This document shows positions 8,513 to 17,314 of a stretch of 64,000 nt of DNA, in pieces. Below the pieces are notes generated by a model. The model had not been told where the DNA came from. It did not search any database and was given only the letters and a program-made list of their open reading frames with translations. This stretch comes from Bog-473 sp963745665. GTDB lineage: Bacteria; Actinomycetota; Acidimicrobiia; Acidimicrobiales; RAAP-2. Location of the stretch: NCBI GenBank assembly GCA_963745665.1, contig CAVUYE010000002.1, positions 1,550,001-1,614,000 of the forward strand. Direction: 5' to 3'. The position numbers and the translations under genes are program-made. Each line of letters starts with the position of its first letter. Position 1 is the stretch's first letter.

Positions 8513-10606
8513 TCAGCCACCCCCGTCGGGGATCGTCGCCGCCAGGTGGTCGGGCACGGCGTCGTAGTGGTCGTAGGCGACGGTGAACGAGCCCCGCCCG
8601 CCCGTGAGCGCCCGTAGGTCGACCGCGTAGCGGGTGAGCTCGGCGGTGGGCGCTGTCGCAGTCACCGTCTGGTAGCCCTCGTCGGCCGCCGCGTCCGTCC
8701 CGATGATGCGGGCCCGCCGCGTGTGGAGGTCGCCCAGCACGTCCCCCTGACAGTCGGCCGGGATGGTGACGACGAGCCGCGAGATCGGCTCCAGCACGAT
8801 CGGCCCGGCCTCGGCCATGGCGGTCCGCACGGCCAGCGCCGCGGCCATCTTGAAGCTCACCTCGTTGGAGTCCACCGAGTGCGCCTTGCCGTCGTCCACC
8901 GTGACCGCGATGTCGACGACCGGGTAGCCGTGGACCCCGCCGGCGCCGAACGTCTCGAGCACGCCCTTCTCCACCGCCGGGATGTACTGGCGCGGGATCG
9001 CACCGCCGACGACCTCGTCCCGGAAGGCGAAGCCCTCCCCGCGGCCCAGCGGCTCCAGACGGAGATGGCAGACGCCGAACTGCCCGTGGCCGCCCGACTG
9101 CTTCTTGTGCTTCCCCTCGGCGTGGGCCGGCCGGGTGATCGTCTCGCGGTAGGGGATGCGCAGCTCTTCGCGCTCGACGTGCACGTTGCACTTGCGTTCC
9201 AGCCGCTCGAGCGTCACGCTCAGGTGCACCTCGCCGCTGACGCCGAGGATCGTCTGGTGCGTCTCGTCGTCGCGGGCCACCGTGAGCGAAGGGTCTTCCT
9301 CCAACAAACGGTGCAGGGCCGACATCAGCTTGTCGTCGTCGGCGCGTGTCGCGGGCTTGACCGCCACCTGCAGCGCCGGCGCCGGCAACACGGGAGCGGG
9401 CACCACGACGGGCAGTCCTTTGGGGGCGAGGGTGTCGCCGGTGCGCGTCCCGTTCAGGCGGGGCACCGCCACGAAGTCACCCGCCACGACGGACGTCGCC
9501 GGTGCGGTGGCGTGCCCGGCGATGCTCTGCAGCGCGTGCAGGCGCTCCTCCTCCCGCGTGCGCGGGTTGACCAGGACGGCGTCGGGCTGCAGCGTGCCCG
9601 AGACGACCTTGCAGAGGGACATCTTGCCGCTGTGCCCGTCGTTGAACGTCTTGGTCACGGTGAGCAGCGTCGGGCCGCTCGGGTCACACGGGATCTCGGC
9701 CGTTTCGGTCCCGGCCGTGGCCAGAACAGGCGGCCGCGACGCCGGGCTTGGGCAAAGCTCCTCAATGAGACGGGCCAGTCGGTCGACGCCGACTCCACTG
9801 GTGGCGGAGCAGCACAACACTGGGAAGACCGCCGCCTGGGCCACACCTCCCGCCAGGCTCTTCTCGAGCTCCCCGTAGTCGAGCGTCTCCCCGTTGAGGT
9901 AGCGCTCCATGAGGTCGTCGTCGCCCACCACGATGCCCTCGACGAGCTGCTCGTGCACAGTGTGCTCCTCGTCGACCAGTTCGTCGGGGATCGGGCCCTC
10001 GTGACCGGCCGGGGGCACGGTGCCGTCGACCGCCGCACCGCCGCCGGGCGTGTCGTAGTGCGTCGCCGTGTCGTCGAGCAGGTCGATGACACCGTGGAAG
10101 TCGGCCTCGTGCCCGATGGGGAGCTCCACCGGCGCCACGCCGGCGCCGAACGTCGCGCGGATATCGGCCAGTGTGCGGTCAAAGTCGGCCCGCTCGCGGT
10201 CGAGCTTGTTGATGACGATGACCCGTGGCACGCCGAGGCGGGCGGCGGCCCTCCAGGCGTCCTCGGTCTGGGCCTGTACGCCGTCGGTGGCGCTGACGAC
10301 GATGACGGCCAGGTCGACGTTGGCCAGGGCTGTCACCATCTCGCCCGCGAAGTCGGCATACCCGGGCGTATCGAGCAGGTTGACCTTGACGCCGTTGACT
10401 ATGAAGGGGGCCAGGCCGGTCGAGATGGAGAGCTGGCGCGACACCTCCTCGGGCTCGAAATCCATCACGGTGGTGCCCTTCTCGACCGATCCCCGCCGCG
10501 CGATGGAGCCGGTGGCGGCCAACAGGGCCTCGGCGAGCGTGCTCTTGCCGGCGCCGTGATGGCCGACGAGGGCGACGTTGCGGATAGCGGTGGGGTCGTG
10601 TGGCAC
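8513..10606 (-). CDS. EF-G-like translational GTPase (EF-G2 type)
   Basis: GTPase of 697 residues with the elongation factor G domain order but divergent, like the second EF-G of actinobacteria, whose exact role is unsettled. Motifs include the P-loop GHHGAGKST, the G3 motif DTPGYADF, NKLD (G4), domain IV reading HKKQSGGHGQFG and the C-terminal domain V. A switch region with a clear Thr is less like canonical EF-G. The start is the GTG at 10606 with GGAGG seven bases upstream; the frame stays open further, but without similarity. It lies on the minus strand inside an otherwise plus-strand envelope-lipid block. Confidence 0.88.
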   Translation of the reverse strand: MPHDPTAIRNVALVGHHGAGKSTLAEALLAATGSIARRGSVEKGTTVMDFEPEEVSRQLSISTGLAPFIVNGVKVNLLDTPGYADFAGEMVTALANVDLAVIVVSATDGVQAQTEDAWRAAARLGVPRVIVINKLDRERADFDRTLADIRATFGAGVAPVELPIGHEADFHGVIDLLDDTATHYDTPGGGAAVDGTVPPAGHEGPIPDELVDEEHTVHEQLVEGIVVGDDDLMERYLNGETLDYGELEKSLAGGVAQAAVFPVLCCSATSGVGVDRLARLIEELCPSPASRPPVLATAGTETAEIPCDPSGPTLLTVTKTFNDGHSGKMSLCKVVSGTLQPDAVLVNPRTREEERLHALQSIAGHATAPATSVVAGDFVAVPRLNGTRTGDTLAPKGLPVVVPAPVLPAPALQVAVKPATRADDDKLMSALHRLLEEDPSLTVARDDETHQTILGVSGEVHLSVTLERLERKCNVHVEREELRIPYRETITRPAHAEGKHKKQSGGHGQFGVCHLRLEPLGRGEGFAFRDEVVGGAIPRQYIPAVEKGVLETFGAGGVHGYPVVDIAVTVDDGKAHSVDSNEVSFKMAAALAVRTAMAEAGPIVLEPISRLVVTIPADCQGDVLGDLHTRRARIIGTDAAADEGYQTVTATAPTAELTRYAVDLRALTGGRGSFTVAYDHYDAVPDHLAATIPDGGG

Positions 10607-10737
10607 CTGGTCCTCCGTCCTCCGTCCGTCCAGGCAGGCCTGAAGCGGCTCGTTGGATACGAGTGTACGACCGCATCTGCGCCGCTGCTCGGGGGATCGC
10701 TCCGGGTGTCCGGAACCCGTTCGGTGGGCCCGTTCAG

Positions 10738-11574
10738 TCAGGGCCGGTTCCGCCGGGACTCCTGGGCGCCCAGTGCGGCGTCGTACTCGTGACGGATGGA
10801 GTAGCGGATGTAAAGGGCCAGGGTGTCGATGAGCAGCAGCCACACCGCCTTGAGCGAGATCGTGCTGCCGAACCGCTCGCGGATGCGCACCGGCGCCTCC
10901 ACAATTCGGGTGTAGCCGAGGCGGCGGGCCAGGACCAGCAATTCGAGGTCCAGGGCGAAGCGGCTCTCGCGCAACAGTGGCAGGACGTCGGCGATCACCT
11001 TGCGATCCACCAGCTTGATCCCGACCTGGGTGTCCTTGACGTGCAGCCGGAACAGCACCCCGATGAGGTGCTGGTAACCCCACGAGTACAGCCGGCGCAG
11101 CGGCGGGTAGTGCACCGAGGAGTCGGGGTGGCGCTTGCTGCCGATGATGATGTCGGGCGCCTCGGCCCGCATGATCGAGACGAAGGGGGCGAGCAGCTCG
11201 GGGGAGATGTCGCCGTCGGCGTCGATGAAGCCGAGATAGCGCCCTCGCCCCAACGCCAGTCCCGACCGCAACGTGTGCCCCTTGCCGATGTTGGTGTCGA
11301 ACGACAGGCGCCGCACGACGGTCTCGGGGAAGCCGTCGAGTGTGAAGGGGCTGCCGTCGGTCGAGCCGTCCGACACGGTGATGATCTCGAACGTCATGCC
11401 GGACGCATCGAGCACCCGCACCATGTCCTCGACCGTGGTGCGCAGACGCTCGCCCGGGTTGTAGTAGGGCACCACGATGGAGACGTCGAGCGTTGGTTCG
11501 GGGAGCACGGCGTCCCCGAGGTCCGGGTCGGGTCGGGGTGCTCCCGCACTGCTCGGCTCGGATACCGGCACCAT
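10738..11574 (-). CDS. Family 2 glycosyltransferase (polyprenyl-phosphate hexosyltransferase-like)
   Basis: Inverting GT-A glycosyltransferase, most like dolichyl-phosphate glucosyl/mannosyl transferases that load a sugar onto a polyprenyl carrier at the inner membrane face. Seen: DVSIVVPYYNPGERL (nucleotide-sugar site), SDGSTDGS, and FIDADGD, the metal-binding DxD. A hydrophobic segment near the C-terminus (AVWLLLIDTLALYI) could associate with the membrane. I chose the ATG at 11574 because the longer frame (to 11721) would overlap the cupredoxin gene. GAGGTG lies just upstream, so the next GTG is also possible. Acceptor unknown. Confidence 0.8.
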   Translation of the reverse strand: MVPVSEPSSAGAPRPDPDLGDAVLPEPTLDVSIVVPYYNPGERLRTTVEDMVRVLDASGMTFEIITVSDGSTDGSPFTLDGFPETVVRRLSFDTNIGKGHTLRSGLALGRGRYLGFIDADGDISPELLAPFVSIMRAEAPDIIIGSKRHPDSSVHYPPLRRLYSWGYQHLIGVLFRLHVKDTQVGIKLVDRKVIADVLPLLRESRFALDLELLVLARRLGYTRIVEAPVRIRERFGSTISLKAVWLLLIDTLALYIRYSIRHEYDAALGAQESRRNRP

Positions 11575-11620
11575 CACCTCACGTGGCCCACGCGGGAGTG
11601 GGCGATCTCGGCTGGCGACG

Positions 11621-12068
11621 CTAACCGACGCCGCGGGGGCGCCGGGCGCGGCCGGTGGCTCGGAAGCTGACCGAGCCACCACCGCTGCTGCTGCCACTGG
11701 TGCTGGTGGTACTACCGCCACCGACCGTGATGTTGACGTTCATCCCCAACGCCTTGTGCCCCGGAATCGGGCAGTAGATGTCGTAGGGGCCCTTCTTGAA
11801 GGTCACCGCCAGCTTGGCGCTCTGCCCCGGCTGGATGTCCTTCGTCATGGCCATCGTGATGCCGGGCCCGGTGATCATGAGGGCGTGCGTGGTGTGTCCC
11901 TTGTTCTGCGCGACGAAGACGTACTTGCCCGCCTTGAAGGTCCACGGTGGCAGCCACCGTGGACACCGTGGCGGCAGCGAGCGCGGCGAGCGGGACGAAG
12001 CCGATCCCGGCGGCGGCGCGGACGGAATGCCTGGTGGTCCTCTGCGCTTGTTGTTGCTCTGATGTCAC
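11621..12068 (-). CDS. Secreted cupredoxin (plastocyanin-like), one frameshift
   Basis: Small exported type-1 copper protein. The C-terminal half shows the copper-ligand pattern HALMI... and CPIPGHKALGM (Cys, His and Met ligands), with FKKGPYDIYC before it. The N-terminal part lies in another frame: GTG at 12068, then a signal-like stretch (AAGIGFVPLAALAAATVSTVAA). One extra base near 11945 joins it to TFKAGKYVFVAQNKG. The tail after the cupredoxin fold is Ser/Gly/Thr-rich and then Arg-rich, so the last 15 residues may be off frame. It could carry electrons outside the membrane; partner unknown. Confidence 0.72.
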
Positions 12069-12305
12069 AGTGATGGGTACGGGCCGGACGGTGGCCGGGA
12101 TGGTGGTGACGGCCGATTCTGCCGGTCCCCGGAGAGGCCACCACCAGGCACGGAGCACCCTGCCTGGCGCCCGCGCCGTCTCCGGGTGCAGGCCCAACGG
12201 GCGTGTGGGCCGGGTGGTGGACCGCCGGCTTCAGGGGACCGGATGGTAAACTTTTGCGAGCAGCGCCAGAGCCCTGTCCCCGGGCCGCGCACGACGAGGA
12301 GCTTC

Positions 12306-13154
12306 ATGTTCGACGGTCGTTGGCGAACCTCCGTTGACCGGACGACTGGTCCGGTCGGCGAGGCACTCCACCGCCATGGCATCACCGCTGACGTGCTCAC
12401 CGCGACCGGCCTGGTGTCGGCCACCGCGACGGCGGTCCTTGTGGCGTCGGGCCATCTCCACCTCGCCATCATCTTCCTGATCATCACCGGCATGCACGAC
12501 CTGTTCGACGGGCCGGTCGCCAAGGCGGCGGGCACGGCGTCGGTCCGGGGTGCCTTCTTCGACTCGGTGACCGACCGCGTCGCCGACGGCGTCCTGATGT
12601 TCGGCTGCGCGTGGTACCTGCTGAACCGGGGGGACGGTCACCTCGCGTTGCTGCCGATGGGCATCCTGGCGGTGACCGCGCTGGTCTCCTACGAACGCGC
12701 CAAGGCGGAGTCGCTCGGGTTGTCGGCCAGGGGCGGCCTCATGGAGCGGGGCGAGCGCATGTTCCTGCTCGGCATCGCCTTCTTGAGCAGCGTCATCTTC
12801 GTGCCGGTGCTCTGGGTCCTGCTCGTCCTGGTCTCGTTCACTGCCATCTCCCGGTTCGTCAAGGTCTGGAACGCTGCGTCGGGACGCGACGCCGTCATCC
12901 GGCGTCGCATCGAGGCCTGGCGCGAGGGCCGGGTCGACTCGCGCTGGCGCGCCTGGCGCGAGGGCCGCGAGTCGGCCGGTGTGCCGAGGCGGGAGCTGTC
13001 CCGGACGACGGGTGCCCCGGTAGGCCGCTGGCGGGCGCGCCGGCAGGAGTCCCTGAGCAGCCGTTCGGGTCGTACCCTGCGGGAGCGCCGGCGCGCCGCC
13101 CGGGGACACACCGGCGAGCGCCGAACGACACGCCGTACGCCACCCGCGTCCTGA
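12306..13154 (+). CDS. pgsA: CDP-alcohol phosphatidyltransferase (phosphatidylinositol-phosphate synthase-like)
   Basis: Membrane enzyme that condenses CDP-diacylglycerol with an inositol phosphate, giving the lipid anchor for PI mannosides. The CDP-alcohol signature is HDLFDGPVAK...GAFFDSVTDRVAD (Asp-x2-Asp-Gly, then Gly-x3-Asp-x3-Asp); Lys replaces the usual Arg after Ala. Several transmembrane stretches follow. Residues 195-282 are an Arg-rich, probably disordered tail, longer than in relatives. Context decides the substrate: patA and pimA follow directly, as in Rv2612c-Rv2610c (recalled). Start ATG at 12306. Confidence 0.88.
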   Translation: MFDGRWRTSVDRTTGPVGEALHRHGITADVLTATGLVSATATAVLVASGHLHLAIIFLIITGMHDLFDGPVAKAAGTASVRGAFFDSVTDRVADGVLMFGCAWYLLNRGDGHLALLPMGILAVTALVSYERAKAESLGLSARGGLMERGERMFLLGIAFLSSVIFVPVLWVLLVLVSFTAISRFVKVWNAASGRDAVIRRRIEAWREGRVDSRWRAWREGRESAGVPRRELSRTTGAPVGRWRARRQESLSSRSGRTLRERRRAARGHTGERRTTRRTPPAS

Positions 13155-13176
13155 TCCGCCTCTTCCACAGCCCGTC

Positions 13177-14100
13177 GTGAGCGACGACTCTGTCCGCGGC
13201 CGCCGCGCCACCACCAAGTACCTGACCTACCGCGGCCTCGCCGCCGGCATGGGCCGCATGCCCGAGCCGCTGGCCGAGGGCATCGCCCGCGGCGTGGCCC
13301 GCGTGATGGCCCTGCGGGGCGGTCCCGCGCTGGCCATGAACGAGCGCCACATGCGGCGCATCCTGGCCAGCGAATACGAAGGCGTCGAGCCCGACCCGGC
13401 GCTCGTCCGGCGCTGGAGCAAGCGCACCTTCGACTCCTACGCGCGTTACTGGTGTGACGGCGCCCGCCTGCCGTACGAGAGCGAGGCCGGGGTGCGTGCC
13501 CGCTGGCAGCTCCTGGCGGGGCACGAGCACCTGCTCGCCGCCTTGGACCGGGGCCGGGGCGTCGTGATGGCGCTGCCCCACGTCGGGAGCTGGGAGTGGG
13601 GTGGCTACTGGCTTGGGCTCGAGGGCACGCCGATGACGGCCGTGGTGGAGCGCCTCGAGCCCGAGGAGCTCTTCGAGTGGTTCGTCCGGCAACGGGCCGC
13701 CATGGGGCTGACGGCCGTGCCCCTCGGCGACGGCTCGAGCTCGGCGCTGCTGCGCGCCCTCAAGGTCAACCAGATCGCCGGGCTCGTCAGTGACCGGGAT
13801 CTGGTGGGGAACGGGGTCGAGGTCGAGTTCTTCGGGGAGAAGACGACGTTGCCGGCCGGCGCCGCCACCTTGGCGCTGCGCACGGGGGCGCCGCTGCTTC
13901 CCGTCGTCGTCTACTCGGGCCCCGGCAATTGGCACACGGGCATCGTGCACCCACCGCTCGACACCTCCCGTCAGGGCAGGATGCGCGAGGACATCGTGCG
14001 GGTGACCCAGGACCTGGCCACGACCTTCGAGCACGACATCCGCGCCCGTCCCGAGCAGTGGCACCTCTACCAACCGAACTGGCCGAGCGACCCCCGATGA
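13177..14100 (+). CDS. patA: Phosphatidylinositol mannoside acyltransferase
   Basis: Member of the lauroyl/myristoyl acyltransferase (LpxL/HtrB) family. In actinobacteria it acylates the mannose of PIM1/PIM2 at the inner face of the membrane. The HX4E catalytic motif is HVGSWEWGG near residue 132, and the second conserved block SDRDLVGNGVEVEFFG is present. Length (307) is normal. Start GTG at 13177. Its stop overlaps the pimA start (ATGA), so the two are translationally coupled. Function is assigned by family plus the pgsA-patA-pimA order. Confidence 0.9.
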   Translation: MSDDSVRGRRATTKYLTYRGLAAGMGRMPEPLAEGIARGVARVMALRGGPALAMNERHMRRILASEYEGVEPDPALVRRWSKRTFDSYARYWCDGARLPYESEAGVRARWQLLAGHEHLLAALDRGRGVVMALPHVGSWEWGGYWLGLEGTPMTAVVERLEPEELFEWFVRQRAAMGLTAVPLGDGSSSALLRALKVNQIAGLVSDRDLVGNGVEVEFFGEKTTLPAGAATLALRTGAPLLPVVVYSGPGNWHTGIVHPPLDTSRQGRMREDIVRVTQDLATTFEHDIRARPEQWHLYQPNWPSDPR

Positions 14101-15197
14101 GGATCGCCATGCTGTCGCCGTACGCCTTCGGGAGCGTCGGTGGTGTGCAGGGGCAGGTCACCGGGTTGGCCCGGGCGCTGCGGGCGCAGGGCCACCAGGT
14201 GACCGTGGTCGCGCCGGGGGACCGCGACACCGTGCCCGACTCGGTGGGGGACCACTACGTCATCGGCAAGCCGACCGGGCTGCGCTCCAACGGATCGGTG
14301 GCCCCCGTGGCGCCTTGGCCGATGGCGGCGGCCCGGGCCGAGCGCTTCGTCCGCCGTGGCGGCTTCGACGTCGTGCACGTCCACGAGCCCCTCGCTCCGA
14401 TGGCCGCCTACGGACTGGTGTTCAGCGCGCCGCTCCCGATGGTCGGCACGTACCACCGCGCCGGGGTCAGCCGCTGGGTCCGCCCCTTGCACGGGCTGAC
14501 CCAACTGGTCGGGCGCCGGATGCAGATCCGTGTGGCCGTCTCCGAAGCAGCCCGCGAGACGGGCCGACGGGAGGGCGGCGGCGAGTTCGAGGTGCTGTTC
14601 AACGGGGTCGAGATGGACCGGTTCGAGTCGGCGCCGGCGCTGCGGGATGCCCAGGGCCGCCCCACCGTCCTGTTCCTCGGCCGCCACGAACCGCGCAAGG
14701 GACTGCAGGTCCTGCTCGACGCCTTCCCCAGGGTGGAGGGGCCGGCGGTTTTGTGGGTGGCCGGGGACGGCCCCGGCATCGAGGTGCGGCGCCGGCGCCA
14801 ACTGGCCTCGGACCGGGTGCAGTGGCTGGGCCTGCTCAGTGACGACGAGGTGGCGTCCCGGCTGGCCGGGGCCGACGTGCTGTGCGCGCCGTCGCTGCAG
14901 GGCGAGTCTTTTGGGATGGTGGTGCTCGAAGGGATGGCGGCCGGCTGCGCGGTGGTGGCCTCCGACATCGAGGGCTACCGAATGGCGGCGGGCGGCCACG
15001 CCACGCTGGTCCCGCCCGGCGACGCCGCCGCCCTGGCTCGTGCCCTCGACGGCGTGCTGGCTGAGGGGGCGGGCGCGTCGGACCAGGCCCGCAAGGATGC
15101 GACCGAGTACGCCCGGGCCTGGTCGATGGACACCCTGGCCGAGCGCTACCTCGACATCTACAGGCGCGCCATAGGGGCCTTTCGCTCCACGCCCTGA
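14097..15197 (+). CDS. pimA: Phosphatidylinositol alpha-mannosyltransferase PimA
   Basis: GT4-family GT-B transferase that moves mannose from GDP-mannose to the inositol of phosphatidylinositol, the first step of PIM synthesis. Seen: SPYAFGSVGGVQGQV (acceptor loop), DVVHVHEPLAP, VLFLGRHEPRKGL at the start of the second Rossmann domain, and ESFGMVVLEGMAAG, the E-x7-E nucleotide-sugar motif. The protein has 366 residues, the usual size. ATG at 14097 overlaps the patA stop by four bases. A strong stem-loop covers its stop codon. Confidence 0.93.
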   Translation: MRIAMLSPYAFGSVGGVQGQVTGLARALRAQGHQVTVVAPGDRDTVPDSVGDHYVIGKPTGLRSNGSVAPVAPWPMAAARAERFVRRGGFDVVHVHEPLAPMAAYGLVFSAPLPMVGTYHRAGVSRWVRPLHGLTQLVGRRMQIRVAVSEAARETGRREGGGEFEVLFNGVEMDRFESAPALRDAQGRPTVLFLGRHEPRKGLQVLLDAFPRVEGPAVLWVAGDGPGIEVRRRRQLASDRVQWLGLLSDDEVASRLAGADVLCAPSLQGESFGMVVLEGMAAGCAVVASDIEGYRMAAGGHATLVPPGDAAALARALDGVLAEGAGASDQARKDATEYARAWSMDTLAERYLDIYRRAIGAFRSTP

Positions 15198-15222
15198 CCC
15201 TGTCGGTCCGGTGGGGTCAGGG
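15192..15222 (+). terminator. Stem-loop terminator-like structure after pimA
   Basis: Nine perfect base pairs, CCCTGACCC at 15192-15200 with GGGTCAGGG at 15214-15222, around a 13-base loop, overlapping the pimA stop codon. A T-run is absent, as often in high-GC genomes. It probably ends or attenuates the pgsA-patA-pimA transcript before the peptidase gene. Confidence 0.55.
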
Positions 15223-15257
15223 GCCGGTGAGTCACAGGTCGTAGGCTGCTGGGCCTC

Positions 15258-16403
15258 ATGGTCGATCAACAAGAGGGTTCGGGGCCCGGCGGCGGCTCCG
15301 GCGGGAGCGGCGGCTCCGGCGGGAGTGGCGGCGGCACGAATGGCGGCGCCAACCGCAACCGCAACAGGAATCGCAACCGCAACCGCAGCCGCTCGTCCGG
15401 CAACAGCCCCAACGCGCGGTCCGGCTCGAACGGGCAACGCAAGGGCCAGGGCAGTGGCGGTCAGGGAGGCGGACGTCAGGGATCGGGCAAGGGCGGTGGC
15501 CAGCGAACCCCCTCCCGCTCGGGCTCGCGGCCACGCACCGGGCCGGCCCGGTCCGCCGTCGCGCTGGCGCCACCCCCACCCCTCGAGCCACTGCAGATGC
15601 TGCCCACCCTCGGCGCGCCGCAGATCTTCCCGGCGGAGGTGGCGGCCAACCGCCGTCGCGCCCTCGTCCTGTGCGCGGTGGCCGCCCTCCTCCCGGCGCT
15701 GTTGCTCGGCGCGCTGGTGTGGGTGACCCTCTCCGTGATCGCCGGCGTCGTGGTGTTCGTGGTCGCCGGCGCCGCGGTGATGTACGCGGTGTGGCGGCTC
15801 GCCCCGTCGGTCGCCCTCAACCGCATCGGCGCGGTGCCGATCGAGGAGCAGGACGAGACCCGGCTCTGGAATGTGACCGAGGGCCTCTGTGCCACGTTCG
15901 GGCTGAGCATGCCGTCGCTCTACGTCCTCGACGACGACGTGCCCAACGCGTGCGCGCTCGGCCGCGACGCCCGGCGCTCCGTCGTGGTGGTGACCACTGG
16001 GCTGCTGCGCCGGCTCGACCCGATTGAGCTCGAGGGTGTCGTCGCCCACGAGCTGGCGCACGTGAAGCGGGGCGACAACGGCGTGTCGTGCATCGGCATC
16101 ACGCTCGGGCGGATCTTCGGCGGTGCGTCCACGTTGCGGCGCTGCGTGGGGGAGAGCCGCGAGTACCGGGCGGACGTCGTCGGCGCCTCGGCCGTCCGCT
16201 TCCCCCGCGGCCTGCTCGGTGCGCTGCGGACGATGATGGGCGCCCCCGCTCCGGCGGAAGGCTCGTTCTTCGCCTCCCCGGCCCGGTTCGGCCTCACCCG
16301 CTGGGTGTGGATCGACCCCTCCGTGGGACACCGTGACGATCCCCTCGAGCCCGGGGATCTCGATGCCACCTCGGTGCGGGCCGCCGCGCTGAGCGAGTGG
16401 TGA
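15258..16403 (+). CDS. M48-family membrane zinc metalloprotease with low-complexity N-terminus
   Basis: HtpX-like integral membrane protease of 381 residues. The zinc site is VVAHELAHVKRGD (HExxH) with a third ligand in ESREYRADVVG. Two transmembrane segments (LVLCAVAALLPALLLGALVW and SVIAGVVVFVVAGAAVMYAV) precede it. Residues 7-26 are a Gly/Ser repeat, residues 32-43 are six Asn-Arg pairs, and the rest up to about 110 is rich in Gly, Ser, Arg, Gln and Pro, so a long basic, flexible cytoplasmic arm is expected. Such proteases act in membrane-protein quality control. The gene follows pimA by 60 bases. Confidence 0.88.
   Translation: MVDQQEGSGPGGGSGGSGGSGGSGGGTNGGANRNRNRNRNRNRSRSSGNSPNARSGSNGQRKGQGSGGQGGGRQGSGKGGGQRTPSRSGSRPRTGPARSAVALAPPPPLEPLQMLPTLGAPQIFPAEVAANRRRALVLCAVAALLPALLLGALVWVTLSVIAGVVVFVVAGAAVMYAVWRLAPSVALNRIGAVPIEEQDETRLWNVTEGLCATFGLSMPSLYVLDDDVPNACALGRDARRSVVVVTTGLLRRLDPIELEGVVAHELAHVKRGDNGVSCIGITLGRIFGGASTLRRCVGESREYRADVVGASAVRFPRGLLGALRTMMGAPAPAEGSFFASPARFGLTRWVWIDPSVGHRDDPLEPGDLDATSVRAAALSEW
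15351..15386 (+). repeat. Short tandem repeat coding six Asn-Arg pairs
   Basis: Six consecutive six-base units (aac/aat + cgc/agg) within the M48 protease gene, preceded by a Gly-Gly-Ser coding repeat at about 15289-15330. The units differ at synonymous positions, so the peptide repeat appears kept while the DNA has diverged. Confidence 0.7.
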
Positions 16404-16438
16404 GAAGGGGCGGCCGGCCGGCCTCGTAGACTGGGGAG

Positions 16439-17314
16439 ATGACAACCGGGACCTTCACCGTCAAGCGGGGGTTGGCCGACATGTTGCGGGGCGGCGTCGT
16501 CATGGACGTGGTCAACGCCGAGCAGGCCAAAGTCGCCGAGGACGCCGGTGCGGTCTCGGTCATGGCGCTCGAGCGCGTGCCGTCGGACATCCGGCGGGAC
16601 GGTGGCGTGGCCCGCATGAGCGACCCGCTGCTGATCGAGGGGATCATCGAGGCCGTCACGATCCCGGTCATGGCCAAGGCGCGCATCGGCCACTTCGCCG
16701 AGGCGCAGGTGCTGCAGTCGCTCGGCGTCGACTTCATCGACGAGTCCGAGGTGCTGACGCCGGCCGACGAGGCGTACCACATCGACAAGTGGCCCTTCAC
16801 GGTCCCCTTCGTGTGCGGCGCCACCAATCTGGGCGAGGCGTTGCGGCGCATCTCGGAGGGCGCCGCCATGATCCGCTCCAAGGGTGAGGCCGGGACCGGC
16901 AACATCGTGGAGGCGGTGCGCCATCTGCGGTCCATCCTTGGCACCATCCGCGCCTTGACCCAGGCGGACAGCGCCGAGCTTTACGGCTGGGCGAAGGAGC
17001 TCGGCGCGCCGATCGCACTGGTCCAGGAGATCGCCGCGACGGGGAAGCTGCCCGTGCCGCTGTTCTGCGCCGGCGGCATCGCCACGCCCTCGGACGCCGC
17101 GCTCGTGATGCAGCTGGGGGCCGAGGCGGTCTTCGTCGGATCGGGGATCTTCAAGTCGTCGGACCCCGCCCGGATGGCCTCGGCCATCGTCGAGGCCACG
17201 GCCCACTTCACCGACGCCGAGCACGTGGCCAAGGTGTCGCGCGGCCTCGGCGAGGCGATGCGGGGTCTCGAGGCGTCGCAGTACGGCGAGCATCTCGCCG
17301 ACCGCGGGTGGTAG
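16439..17314 (+). CDS. pdxS: Pyridoxal 5'-phosphate synthase lyase subunit PdxS
   Basis: Synthase subunit of the PdxST complex, making PLP from ribose 5-phosphate, glyceraldehyde 3-phosphate and ammonia supplied by PdxT. The 291-residue protein has the TIM-barrel features: KRGLADMLRGGVVMDVVN, VMALERVPSDIR, PVMAKARIGHF with the first catalytic lysine, GEAGTGN, and FCAGGIATPSDAAL. Start ATG at 16439. It overlaps pdxT by 7 bases, so the two subunits are coupled. Order after pimA resembles the mycobacterial locus. Confidence 0.97.
   Translation: MTTGTFTVKRGLADMLRGGVVMDVVNAEQAKVAEDAGAVSVMALERVPSDIRRDGGVARMSDPLLIEGIIEAVTIPVMAKARIGHFAEAQVLQSLGVDFIDESEVLTPADEAYHIDKWPFTVPFVCGATNLGEALRRISEGAAMIRSKGEAGTGNIVEAVRHLRSILGTIRALTQADSAELYGWAKELGAPIALVQEIAATGKLPVPLFCAGGIATPSDAALVMQLGAEAVFVGSGIFKSSDPARMASAIVEATAHFTDAEHVAKVSRGLGEAMRGLEASQYGEHLADRGW

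Noticed and set aside
8723..10792. 689-residue open frame on the plus strand
   Set aside because: Antisense shadow of the EF-G-like gene, whose motifs are clear.
14067..16445. 792-residue open frame on the minus strand
   Set aside because: Antisense shadow of pimA and the M48 protease gene.
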